NCBI GenBank assembly: GCA_900491605.1
Contig: UESW01005086.1
Coordinates: 62,001-126,000 of the forward strand
DNA: 64,000 nucleotides
Direction: 5' to 3'
Origin: Calamus simplicifolius
Lineage: Eukaryota > Streptophyta > Magnoliopsida > Arecales > Arecaceae
In this document: in pieces, positions 20,294 to 31,085 of the stretch
Layout: the number at the start of each line of letters is the position of its first letter
How positions within the stretch are numbered: the stretch's first letter is position 1
Translations under genes and position numbers: made by a program
Notes under the pieces: model-generated
What the model was told of the DNA's origin: nothing
The model's database searches: none
What the model saw: only the letters and a program-made list of their open reading frames with translations

Positions 20294-22012
20294 TGTTGAG
20301 AAATTATTGAAACATAATTGCCCCAACTTTATTGATTTTGATGATTTCCAAAAGCCATGATTACCTTAAAGAATACAATGTGTATATTTATCAAAAACCT
20401 TGAGCTTATTCAAATTGAAAGGAATGAACTATCAATGGTTATATTAAAAGAGTTTTGAATCTATTAGAAAAAGAAGTTTCAAGTTCTATGCTTAAATGAT
20501 TTCAAAAAGGAATTTTTACACATTATAATTCAATCGATGAATTCTTGGAACATGTCTTGAATCTATGATAAACGTCATATTTAATGTATTCAAGTCAAAT
20601 TTATATTTAAATTTAATTGGGACAAGTTTTAAAGTCAATCAGAACATTTTTCTGATTTTTGTATCGGTCCCGAGCCGACTCAAGGGTTTCCGAGTCGACT
20701 CCTCAAATTGTCTGATTTTCTCGAGTCGACCCTTGGTTTTCAAGAGTCGACCCCTGACTCCTTGCGAGCCGACTCCTGTCTGTGCGAGCCGACTCTGCTC
20801 AAACAACAGAACCCATATTTTTTTAGCACTTCTCGAGTCGACTCTCCATTTTCCTTGAGTCGACTCCCTACTTTCAGGAGCCGACACTTTTGTTTTCGCG
20901 AGTCGACCCTTCAATGCTTAAAATGTTTCTATTTTTGGTAATCGACCTCGAGCCGACTCCCTCAGTGCTCGAGTCGACTCCACAAAATCTGGGCGCGATT
21001 TTTAACGATGACACATCAGCCCCAACGGTTAGATTTTTAAATAACGGCTATTTTTCCTTGTCTCTAACGGATATATTTTTGCAGATTCTATAAATAGAGG
21101 AGCTCTTTTCAAATCAAAACAACCAAGAGAAAATCAAAAGAGAGAAAAGAATATCATTTGAAAAGAGGGAAAAACAGAGCATATTGGAAAAATCATTTAG
21201 CTCAAAGGAGAGTGATTCAAAAGGAGTGAAATCCAAGTGAAAGTTTCGTCTGCTCCTTCTCATCAATCCACAAGAGCCAAAAGAAAATCCAAAGCATTTC
21301 AAAGGTCAAATCGGAGGATTTTCAAAAGGAGAAAAAGCTTCATCTCAACTCCAAAGTCTTCAACGGTCAAGAATCTTGCTGAGGCGTGATTCAACGTTTC
21401 TAAAGGAGTTGAAGAGAAGAAGGAAGAAAGCCCAAGCCTCTACCATCTGCAATACAATCAGGCTTTTCTAACCTTTTAATATTTTACTTCATTTGTATAT
21501 TTGCTCAAGGGGAGCACTTATTGTTCAAACACTTCTATTCTATTTGTTTGCTGATTCAATCAGTGGATTGAATCAGTGGAGGTTGGTATACCTCGTTGCA
21601 AGCCGGAGTGCTTGTGTTGGGTTAGTTGTGAGCCCGTGAAAAACAACGTGTAGGGTTTTGTGCTGGTAAGCCCGAGTTAAAACCAGCTGGGTTCGTTGTG
21701 CACCCGGTAAAACAACAAGTTTGAGTTGTGAGCTTGGAAAACAACTCGGCTGTAATCTAGAGAGATTATAGTGTGGACCCAAGTGAATCTTGGGAGTGGA
21801 CGTAGGTGTTGGTTGCACCGAACCACTATAAAATTATCTTGTGTTTGCCGTGCCATATTTTCTCTATCTCTATCTCTCTTATTTGCTTGTATTGATTTTA
21901 GTTAGCCTCTCACTTGCACATCTTGCTAACTAATCATTTAAAGTTAAAAAGTCTTAAATTTTTAAGAACCCAATTCACCCCCCCCCCTCTTGGGTTGCCA
22001 TCTGGGCCAACA
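20294..22012 (+). repeat. SIRE-like 5' LTR
   Basis: 1719 bp with TG...CA ends. The U3 part (20671-20980) has about a dozen GAGTCGACTC-type motifs. A good TATA box, CTATAAATAG, is at 21089-21098, about 110 bp after the last motif. The LTR ends CATCTGGGCCAACA at 22012. It is nearly the same as 28684-30402, with scattered substitutions and few indels. Confidence 0.95.
20671..20980 (+). promoter_or_regulatory. GAGTCGACTC palindrome cluster in U3, upstream of TATA box
   Basis: Motifs of the form GAG(T/C)CGAC(T/C)C begin near 20671, 20691, 20721, 20743, 20764, 20783, 20834, 20857, 20876 (degenerate), 20899, 20949 and 20969. GAGTCGACTC is a perfect 10-bp palindrome. The array stops about 110 bp ahead of the TATA box at 21089. 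An enhancer-like role is inference. Confidence 0.6.
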
Positions 22013-22014
22013 AT

Positions 22015-22026
22015 TGGTATCAGAGC
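22015..22026 (+). other. primer-binding site of SIRE-like element
   Basis: TGGTATCAGAGC, two bases after the 5' LTR, is complementary to the 3' end of plant initiator methionine tRNA, the usual copia primer. Confidence 0.95.
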
Positions 22027-22074
22027 AAGTGCTCATTTAGAATTTGATCTCACGATCAAGGGCTAAAGATCCAT

Positions 22075-23159
22075 ATGGCAACACAAATTGGTTCAAGTTT
22101 TGCTGAAGGTCATTCTACGAATAGACCTCCTTTATTTAATGGCCAACTATTCATATTGGAAAGCTAGAATGAGGATATTCATTCAAGCTTCTGACTATGA
22201 ATTGTGGGGTGTAATAATAACGGACCTAGTACACCCACACACCTTATTGATGGCACTATTGTTCCTAAACCCGAAAGGGATTGGAATGATAATGATAGGA
22301 GAATGGCACAACTAAATGCTAAGGCCATTAATATTTTATATTGTTCCTTAGATCAAATGAATTCAACCGAATCTCAACTTGTAATTCCGCAAAAGAAATT
22401 TGGGATAGGTTGGAAATTACTCATGAAGGAACAAACCAAGTAAAGAATCAAAATAAATATTTTGGTTCATAAATATGAATTATTTACTATGGAACAAACT
22501 GAAACCATCACATGCATGTTCACTAGATTTACTGATATTGTGAATGGTTTGAAAAGTCTTGGTAGAATTTATTCTAATGCTGATCTTGTGCGCAAAATTC
22601 TTAGGTCACTACCAAGATCGTGGGAAGCAAAGTCACTGCATCCAAGAAGCAAAGGACCTCAATGCATTACCTTTAGAGGAGCTTCTAGGATCCTTAATGA
22701 CCCACGAGTTAACAATGAAGCAGCATGTTGAGGAGGAAACAAAAAGAAGAAAACTCTTGCCCTCAAGACTGCAGAAATGGAAGAGAGCAGCAGTGAAAGT
22801 AATGATGAAGATGATGAGGAAACTGCTCTCTTGGCCAAAAAATTCAGAAGATTTATGAGAAAAAGGCCCTTCCATAAAAAGAAATTTGGAGCAAGATTTG
22901 AAGGAGAAAAGGATAAGAAAAAGGACAAGGAGAAAGAAAAAGAAAAAGAGCCCTTAGTATGTTATGAGTGCAAAAAGCCAGGGCACTTTAAGTATGATTG
23001 TCCTTTGCTGAAAAAGGCCTACAAGAAAAAGAAGAAAGCATACATGGCAACATGGTCTGATGAATCTTCCTCGTCGGAAGAAGATGAGCAAAAGGAAGTT
23101 GCCAATATTGTTTCATGGCCAACGACGACGACAACGACAATGAGGAATGTCTTGTAGCC
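22075..23159 (+). pseudogene. SIRE-like Gag with zinc knuckle, frameshifted
   Basis: The ATG at 22075 begins MATQIGSSFAEGHSTNRPPL, 60 bp after the PBS. A one-base loss near 22140 shifts the frame to NYSYWKARMRIFIQASDYEL. Another slip leads to MAQLNAKAINILYCSLDQMN (22304-22370), and others give KYELFTMEQTETITCMFTRF and IYSNADLVRKILRSLPRSW. The C-terminal part (22777-23157) is open: acidic ESSSESNDEDDEE, then basic KKDKEKEKEKE, then the knuckle CYECKKPGHFKYDC at about 22960-23001 (CX2CX4HX4C). At least four frame changes mean no particle protein could be made. Confidence 0.88.
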
Positions 23160-23357
23160 AAAAGATCAAAGAAAAAGTGGTACCTTGATAGTGGCTGCTC
23201 AAGACATATGACGGGTGACAAAGATGAATTCATCACCCTGGAAAAAGAAAGGTGGAGTTGTGACGTTTGGCGATAACGGTAAAGGTCAAATTATGGGCCT
23301 TGGTAAAGTTCGCATAACTCCATCCATATTATTGATAATGTACTTTATGTTAATGGT
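23158..23357 (+). pseudogene. SIRE-like aspartic protease, broken
   Basis: One frame reads KRSKKKWYLDSGCSRHMTGD (from about 23161), giving the D-S-G-C active site typical of the SIRE group. The frame breaks around 23240, and the rest (GVVTFGDNGKGQIMGLGKV, then NVLYVNGLKHNLISISQLCD) continues in other frames into integrase. Confidence 0.8.
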
Positions 23358-24500
23358 TTGAAGCATAATCTAATAAGTATAAGTCAATTATGTGATAAAA
23401 ATTTTAATGTTTCATTTAAATCTTCTATATGCACTGTAACTAATTCTATTGATGATAGCATTGTATTTACTGGTTATAGACATGGCAATGTTTACTTAGT
23501 TGACTTAGAAAAATTATCTTTGAGTGATCATTGCTTAATTGCTGACAATGCTAACATAAATGAAATTAGTTGGTTGTGGCATCGTAGATTAGGTCATGCA
23601 AGCACACACCTTATTTCAAAACTAATTAAAATGGATTTAGTTAAAGGATTACCTAAACTAGATTTTGAAAATAATAAAATATGTGATGCATGTCAATTTG
23701 GAAAACAAACTAGAAGTTCTTTTAAATCTAAAAACATTGTTTCAACTTCTAGGGCACTAGAGCTACTTCACATGGATCTTTTCGGACCAACTAGAACCAC
23801 AAGTCTAGGAGGAAAGAAATATGGTCTAGTGATTGTAGATGATTATTCTAGATATACTTGGGTAATGTTTTTAGCTCACAAAGATGAGACTTTCTCATAT
23901 TTCCTGAAATTCTTCAAGAAAGTCACAAATGAGAAAAACACTACTATAGTATCTCTAAGAAGTGATCATGGAACAGAATTTGAAAATCACTTATTTGAAA
24001 ATTTCTGCACTGAAAATGGAATTAATCATAATTTTTCAGCCCCTAGGACTCCACAACAAAATGGTGTAGTTGAAAGAAAAATAGGACTCTAGAAGACATG
24101 GCCCGTACCATGCTATGTGAAAGCAACTTACCAAAGTATTTTTGGGCGGAAGCAATTAACACAGCATGTTACATCTTAAACAGAGCTTTAATAAGACCAA
24201 TATTAAAGAAAACACCTTATGAATTATGGAATGAAAGAAAACCAAATATAAAATACTTTCATGCATTTGGATGTAAATGTTTCATTCATAATAATGGTAA
24301 AAACAACTTAGGAAAATTTGATGCTAAATCTGATGAAGGAATTTTTCTAGGTTATTCAACAACTAGTAAGGCATATAGAATCTTTAACAAGAAAACCTTA
24401 GTAGTTGAAGAATCCATTCATGTAGTTTTTGATGAATCTTTAGCAACTGGATCTGAAAAGATTGATGATGAGGAAGATACAAACATAATTGAAAAAGATC
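23358..24500 (+). pseudogene. SIRE-like integrase, one frameshift
   Basis: The first open part (23358-24092) has the HHCC module (LWHRRLGHASTHLISKLIKM, then ICDACQFGKQT) and the core: LHMDLFGPTRTTSLGGKKYG with IVDDYSRYTWVMF (first Asp), SLRSDHGTEFEN (second Asp) and PQQNGVVERKIG (Glu). A base loss near 24085 breaks the frame just after the catalytic Glu. The frame from 24098 continues MARTMLCESNLPKYFWAEAI, TPYELWNERKPNIKYFHAFG and EGIFLGYSTTSKAYRIFNKK. Confidence 0.9.
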
Positions 24501-26260
24501 TTGAAAAACTTAATATTGAAGTATCTTCTGATCATGAACAAGAAGCTAAAGATGATGATTCACATAAGGACGATGATGTCAATATTGATCATAATGATGT
24601 AGATCTTCCAAGAGACTGGAGATATGCTCATAGTCATCCTAAGGAATTGATTATAGGCGATCCATCTCAAGGAATAAGGACTAGATCATACATGAGAAAT
24701 ATTAGTAATCATCTTGCATTTGTATCACAAATTGAACCTAAAACTATAGAAGAAGCTGAAAAAGATAATAATTGGATGTTAGCTATGCAAGAAGAACTAA
24801 ATCAATTTACAAGAAATAATGTTTGGACTTTAGTTGAAAGACCTAAAAATCATTCAGTAATAGGATCAAAATGGATTTATAGAAATAAACTAGATGAAAA
24901 TGGCATTGTAATTAGAAACAAAGCTAGATTGGTTGCTAAAGGATATAATCAAGAAGAAGGTATTGATTTTGATGAAACCTTTGCACCTGTAGCTAGATTA
25001 GAAGCCATTAGGCTATTACTTGCATTTGCATGTCATATGAATTAACTTATTTCAAATGGATGTAAAAAGCGCATTTTTAAATGGATTTATTAATGAAGAA
25101 GTTTATGTAGAACAACCACCAGGTTTTGAAGATCACGAATTTTCAAATCACGTTTTTAAATTGCACAAAGCTTTATATGGTTTGAAACAAGCACCTAGAG
25201 CTTGGTATGATAGGTTAAGTAAATTCTTAATAGAAAATGATTTTACAAGAGGAAATGTTGATAAAACTTTGTTTTTGAAAAGAAAAAGTAAAGATTTACT
25301 TGTAGTACAAATATACGTAGATGACATTATTTTTGGTGCTACTAACGATTCTCTTTGTCAAGAATTTGCAAAGTTGATGCAGGGAGAATTCGAGATGAGC
25401 ATGATGGGAGAACTCAACTTCTTCCTTGGACTCCAGATCAAACAAAGCAAAGAGGGAATCTTTATCAACCAAACCAAATACACAAGAGAACTACTCAAAA
25501 AGTTTGGTATGGAAACAATGAAACCCCTCGGAACTCCAATGAGTCCTTCATGCAAGCTGGACAAAGATGAAGAAGGTAAAAAGGTTGACCAAAAGTATTA
25601 TCGAGGTATAATCGGATCCCTTCTTTATTTAACAGCAAGTAGACCAGATATCATGTTTTCAGTATGTTTATGTGCTAGATTTCAATCTGAACCTAAAGAA
25701 TCACATTTAATAGCTGTTAAAAGAATTTTAAGATATCTAAATGGAACTAAAAATGTAGGTTTATGGTATTCTAGAGACTCCACATTAAACCTAATTGCAT
25801 ATTCAGATTCTGATTATGCTGGATGTAAATTAGATAGAAAAGCACAAGTGGTGCATGCCAATTCTTAGGTAGTAACTTAATCACATGGTTTAGCAAAAAG
25901 CAAAATTCAGTTGCATTATCAACTACTGAAGCTGAATATGTAGCAGCTGGAAGTTGCTGTGCGCAAATCCTATGGATTAAGCGACAACTTGAAGACTATG
26001 GTATCACACTTGATAAAACACCCATAAGATGTGATAACACTAGCGCAATCAACTTAACTAAAAATCCAATTCAACACTCAAGAACAAAACACATAGAAAT
26101 TAGATATCATTTTATAAGGGAACATGTAGCTAATGATGAAATTTGTTTAGATTATGTAAACACTGAAGAACAATTAGCTGACATATTCACTAAACCTTTA
26201 AATGAAGAAAGATTTTGTTATCTTAGAGGAGAGTTAGGAATTTGTAATCCTTTTGAATAA
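24500..26260 (+). pseudogene. SIRE-like reverse transcriptase and RNase H, frameshifted
   Basis: The RT start is WMLAMQEELNQFTRNNVWTL with GSKWIYRNKLDENG and FDETFAPVARLEAIRLLLAF, ending in a frame break at 25045. From 25056: MDVKSAFLNGFINEEVYVEQ, LYGLKQAPRAWYDRLSKFL and the catalytic IYVDDIIFGATN. RNase H starts IAYSDSDYAGCKLDRK and breaks at 25866. It continues out of frame with VALSTTEAEYVAAGSCCAQI, RCDNTSAINLTKNPIQHSRT, KHIEIRYHFIREHV and EEQLADIFTKPL, ending at the stop at 26258-26260. All catalytic residues can be seen, but two frameshifts stop a full product. Confidence 0.92.
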
Positions 26261-26450
26261 ATTTTGAAACCTCTAAGGAAATATATCTAGAATTCTTTCA
26301 AATTCTCAAAATCTTAAGGAAATTTTATCTAGAACTCATATCAATTTGATCTCTCAAAGTCCATGATTTTTAATCATACTCAAAGATCAAATTCCGGACT
26401 TAATTCGGATTCTCTGAATCTTAATCTAATTTTTCTCTGAAATTGTCTGG

Positions 26451-26640
26451 GAGCCGACTCGAGAGTATCGGAGTCGACTCGAGTTTCTGCTGAAACTCAG
26501 GAGTCGACCCCTCCTCTGAGCGAGTCGACTCGAGATCGTGTCCGTGCTCTGTGACTAGTCGCGAGCCGACTCCACACTTTGCGCGAGTCGACTCGACGTG
26601 GTCCCAGTCGATTTATTTAGGGCACGAGTCGACCCGACGG
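26451..26640 (+). promoter_or_regulatory. second GAGTCGACTC cluster, upstream of the extra 3' ORF
   Basis: Seven motifs of the form GAG(T/C)CGAC(T/C)C lie between the pol stop (26260) and the ATG at 26739, several extended to GAGTCGACTCGAG. They match the U3 cluster in motif but not in intervening sequence. A cis-regulatory role is inference. Confidence 0.5.
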
Positions 26641-26738
26641 ACATTTCATTCTTCCAAAATCTTCCAAATCCTCTCCAAAACTTTCCCAAAACCCTCCAAA
26701 CCTCAAATAACCTCTGATTAACCAATCCTTCAAGATCA

Positions 26739-28105
26739 ATGGCACCCAAAACCCGAGGAGCAGCTCGAGTGGCGCCGGTTGAAGAGAAAGAGGACCGTCC
26801 GACGACCCGTCCGCGAGCCGTCTACGGATTCTTCCTCTACACCTTCGGCTAGTGATCCTCCAGCTCCAGCTCCTACCCTTCAGGTAGATCTTCTAGCCAG
26901 TAGGATTGTACCACAGGAAGAAAGGTGGATTTCGAATTGTTTGAGAATGAAGGATTCATCATTGGTAGACAACTAATCGAGATGGGATTTGAGTATATTT
27001 GTTCATTGGATGTCCACCTACCCTGCTTTGGTCAAAGAGTTTTACAAGAATTTGTCCAGAGGAGATGATGGCTTGGTAAGCAAGGTTAGAGGCATTGGTT
27101 TGAACATTACATCCTCTATTCTTCTAGATTATTGAAGTTACCCTTGTCTGGACCATCTACATTTGCCCCTGAAGATAGATCTCCAGCTCTCACTCGACTT
27201 TGAACCGAAATTTTGAAGGATTTGAGGAAGTCTTTGCTAGTCAACTGCCTTTGGAATTAAGACTTCTCCACAACATTTGCAGCAGGATTTTATTTCCCAA
27301 GACCGGCAGATTTGACTATGTTTCTGAGCGAGATATTTTTGTCATGGATGCAGTTGTTTCTGGGAAACCCATCAATCTACCTAGGATGATATTTGGTATA
27401 TTGCAGACTGTGGCGGGAAAAAGAAATCGAGCTTACCCTATGGCATGGTTTTGACTAAATTATTTCTTAGCCAAGGGATTGTGTTCAGTGATTGTGAGCC
27501 AAAGAAGGAGTTAAGACATACAGATTATTATACTTTGGCTACAATTCATCGCATGGGGTTTGTTAAGAAAAATGGAAGTTGGGAGAGAAAGACTGTTACT
27601 GAGGATAGAGACTTAGATGCAGAGGCACCCAGACCTTCTTGAGACATTCATCTCCGGAGCCTCCTCAGTGTTCATCTATTCCAGAGTCTGTTCCTGCTCC
27701 TGCTTCAGATCTACCCCTGCTCCTACTGTTGCTCCTGCTCAGTCTTCCACAGTTTCATCTGGTAGTTTTTCTGATACAGTTAGATCAACTTCGATCTTAT
27801 TCAAGTCTGAGTTAAGTGATCAAGAAAATAGACTGAAAGAAGAATTTAATGAAAAGTATATGAACTTAAAAGAAGCATTATATTCTCTCAGTGATCGAGT
27901 TGCATTGATTGAGTCTACTCTCAGTTCATCTACCGGTTCCTTAAGTGAAAATTTAAAGAATATCTTTGGAGAACTTAAGGACATCTGCGGTGACTCGGAG
28001 ACATACTCCCAATGCAACGCAGAGCTTCAAGAAAAAATCACTTCTGCTTGTACTTTGTTGATGAAAAACTCAAAGACTATGTTAGACTTCAATGTGAAGG
28101 GATGA
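26739..28105 (+). pseudogene. extra 3' ORF of SIRE-like element (env-like position; plant transposon protein type), broken
   Basis: The ATG at 26739 opens MAPKTRGAARVAPVEE; a slip near 26785 moves to KRKRTVRRPVREPSTDSSST and a Ser/Pro/Ala-rich stretch. Out-of-frame text then reads FENEGFIIGRQLIEMGFEYI and VRGIGLNITSSILLDLLKLP. An open part (27200-27454) reads ASQLPLELRLLHNICSRILF and RFDYVSERDIFVMDAVVSGK, followed by LFLSQGIVFSDCEPKKELRH. This resembles the putative plant transposon protein domain in 3' ORFs of SIRE-type elements. The C-terminus (27760-28100) is a likely coiled coil (SDQENRLKEEFNEKYMNLKE). I see no transmembrane segment, so calling it an envelope is unsupported. Its function is unknown. 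Confidence 0.7.
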
Positions 28106-28669
28106 AGCAAATTGTAGATCACTTGAATAGAATTACTAGAAGAAATTTTTAAGTTTTCATGTAATCTCTTTTTGATGTAATCAAGTTTACTTTCAATGCA
28201 ATGAGCAAGTTTACATTTCCATGTACTTTCATTTTGAAGTAATGAGAATGTTTGATGCTTTACTTTTGTCTATTTCAATTGTAAGTATCCTTGAATTTCT
28301 TTGAATGATAATCCTCAATTGATAAGTTAAATGAAAAAAGATAAAGAATGTTATTGATATTGAACTTCCTAACCTTTTTGTTGATTACAAAAAAGGGGGA
28401 GAGTTTTTATTCAATCGTATATGCCTTGCCTTCAATTCAATCAAGTTTAATTTAAAGAGGAGAGCATAAGGGGAAGAGATAAATTGAATTTCATAAAGAA
28501 AATGCTTAAGTTTCTGATTTTGAAAAATTTTGAATGATTTATAAAATTAAGGTTCATAGGGGGAGCTACCTCATTGAGGGGGAGCCTTTCCATGAACACA
28601 ATAGTTGATTTTGGAATCACAAATTTTTTCAATTTTATAATGCATATACTCAATGTTTTTGTCATCATC

Positions 28670-28683
28670 AAAAAGGGGGAGAT
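28670..28683 (+). other. polypurine tract of SIRE-like element
   Basis: AAAAAGGGGGAGAT directly precedes the 3' LTR start. A similar AAAAAAGGGGGAGAG run is at 28389-28403. Confidence 0.85.
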
Positions 28684-30402
28684 TGTTGAGAAATTATTGA
28701 AACATAATTGCCCCAACTTTATTGATTTTGATGATTTCCAAAAGCCATGAGTACCTTAAAGAAACAATGTGTTTATTTATCAAAAACCTTGAGCTTATTC
28801 AAATTGAAAGGAATGAACTATCAATGGTTATATTAAATGAGTTTTGAATCTATTAGAAAAAGAAGTTTCAAGTTCTATGCTTAAAAGATTTCAAAAAGGA
28901 ATTTTTACACATTATAATTCAATCGATGAATTCTTGAAACATGTCTTGAATCCATGATAAACGTCATATTTAATGTATTCAAGTCAAATTTATATTTTAA
29001 ATTTAATTGGGACAAGTTTTAAAGTCAATCAGAACATTTTTCTGATTTTTGTATCGGTCCCGAGCCGACTCAAGGGTTTCCGAGTCGACTCCCCAAATTG
29101 CCTGATTTTCTCGAGTCGACCCTTGGTTTTCAAGAGTCGACCCCTGAATTCTTGCGAGCCGACTCCTGTCTGTGCGAGCCGACTCCGCTCAAACAACAGA
29201 ACCCATGTTTTTTGAGCACTTCTCGAGTCGACTCCCCATTTTCCTCGAGTCGACTCCCGACTTTCAGGAGCCGACACTTATGTTTTCGCGAGTCGACCCT
29301 TCAATGCTTAAAATGTTTCTATTTTTGGTAATCGACCTCGAGCCGACTCCCTCAGAGCTCGAGTCGACTCCGCGAAATCTGGGCGCGATTTTTAACGATG
29401 ACACATCAGCCCCAACGGTAAGATTTTTGAATAACGGCTATTTTTCCTTGTCTCTAACGGATATATTTTTGCAGATTCTATAAATAGAGGAGTTCTTTTC
29501 AAATCAAAACAACCCAGAGAAAATCAAAAAGAGAGAAAAGAATATCATTTGAAAAGAGGGAAAAACAGAGCATATTGGAAAAATCATTTAGCTCAAAGAA
29601 GAGTGATTCAAAAGGAGTGAAATCCAAGTGAAAGTTTCGTCTGCTCCTTCTCATCAATCCACAAAAGCCAAAAGAAAATCCACAAGCATTTCAAAGGTCA
29701 AATCGGAGGATTTTCAAAAGAGAAAAAGCTTCATCTCAACTCCAAAGTCTTCAACGGTCAAGAATCTAGCTGAGGCGTGATTCAACACTTCTAGAGGAGT
29801 TAAGAGAAGAAGGAAGAAAGCCCAAGCATCTACCATCTGCAATACAATCAGGCTTTTCTAACCTTTTATATTTTGTACTTCATTTGTATATTTGCTCAAG
29901 GGGAGCACATTATTGTTCAAACACTATATTCTATTTGTTTGCTGATTCAATCAGTGGATTGAATCAGTGGAGGTTGGTATACCTCGTTACAAGCCGGAGT
30001 GCTTGTGTTGGGTTAGTTGTGAGCCCTGAAAAACAACGTGTAGGGTTTTGTGCTGGTAAGCCCGAGTTAAAACCAGCTGGGTTCGTTGTGCACCCGGTAA
30101 AACAACAAGTTTGAGTTGTGAGCTTGGAAAACAACTCGGCTGTAATCTAGAGAGATTATAGTGTGGACCCAAGTGAATCTTGGGAGTGGACGTAGGTGCT
30201 GGTTGCGCCGAACCACTATAAAATTATCTTGTGTTTGCCGTGCCTATTTTCTCTATCTCTATCTCTCTTTATTTGCTTGTGTATTGCTTTTAGTTAGCCT
30301 CTCACTTGCACATCTTGCTAACTAATCAATTTAAAGTTAAAAAGTCTTAAATTTTTAAGAACCCAATTCACCCCCCCTCTTGGGTTGCCATCTGGGCCAA
30401 CA
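28684..30402 (+). repeat. SIRE-like 3' LTR
   Basis: Matches 20294-22012 end to end and has the same length. It carries the same palindrome cluster (29061-29370) and TATA box. It ends GGCCAACA at 30402 and is followed by the target duplication GATAC. Confidence 0.95.
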
Positions 30403-30407
30403 GATAC

Positions 30408-31037
30408 TATAAAGCATTTGGGGTTTAGGTATGCTTGGGAACCAGATGCAGATAGATAAATGGCTGTATATGTAAAGAACATAATTGGAAGAAGCGGAGC
30501 ATTTTTTGGGATTTGCCGTATTGGAGCACAAATCTCATTCAGCACAACTTGGATGTTATGCATATTGAGAAAATTTTCTTTGATAACATATTTAACACGG
30601 TACTAAACATCCCGGGAAAAACCAAAGACACTGCAAAGTCGAGAGAAGAACTTAATCAGTATTGCGGAAGAGGTGATTTGAGAAGGAATGCTGACGGGAC
30701 CTATCCTAAAGCCTGTTATACTCTTGACAAAAATCTATGAGAAGTTTTATGTAACTGGATTAGAGGATTAAAATTTCCTGATGGTTATGCTTCAAATATC
30801 GGTAAGTGTGTGGACATGCATAAGCTCAAGTGTTTGGCATGAAGAGTCATGACTGTCATGTTTTCATGCAACGGTTATTGCCCATAGCTTTTCGTGAGTT
30901 GCTTCCGCAACATGTGTGGAAGGCATTGATAGAGCTCAGCTTGTTCTTTAAGGAGTTATCTGTCGCAGTCATTACTTCTGCATCCATGGAAAGGCTTGAG
31001 GAGGAATTTCAATTATTTTATGCAAGCTGGAGCGAAT
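30408..31037 (+). pseudogene. CACTA TNP2-type transposase fragment C, part 2
   Basis: Continues part 1 after the copia insertion. Readings include NLIQHNLDVMHIEKIFFDNI, YCGRGDLRRNADGTYPKACY, CHVFMQRLLPIAFRELLPQH and KALIELSLFFKELSVAVITS, as in the two CACTA elements. Joined with part 1 it equals about 860 bp of element A (37248-38107). It ends abruptly at 31037, where the other copies run on into the next part of the exon. Confidence 0.88.
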
Positions 31038-31085
31038 AGAGGCAGGACTTGCCATGGCCGCCTCTTTATTCCTTTCATCCTTTCT
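31038..31085. other. short unique linker between transposase fragment and satellite
   Basis: About 48 bp (GAGGCAGGACTTGCCATGGC and following) found neither in the transposase copies nor in the satellite. Confidence 0.5.

Larger units (their letters stand above)
20294..30402 (+). mobile_element. complete SIRE-like Ty1/copia retrotransposon (10.1 kb)
   Basis: Two LTRs of 1719 bp each (20294-22012 and 28684-30402), both TGTTGAG...GGCCAACA, flanked by a 5-bp target duplication GATAC (20289-20293 and 30403-30407). An initiator-Met-tRNA PBS (TGGTATCAGAGC at 22015) and a polypurine tract (AAAAAGGGGGAGAT, 28670-28683) are in place. Inside are gag, protease, integrase, RT and RNase H in copia order, plus an extra 3' ORF of about 1.4 kb. 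Long LTRs, the WYLDSGCSRHMTG protease text and an extra 3' ORF are features of the SIRE/Maximus group. It splits the CACTA transposase fragment C. The genes carry frameshifts. Confidence 0.95.

Noticed and set aside
26739..28105. Retrovirus-like envelope gene in the SIRE-like element
   Set aside because: It is in the env position, but I see no signal peptide, cleavage site or transmembrane segment; the text fits a plant transposon protein with a coiled coil.
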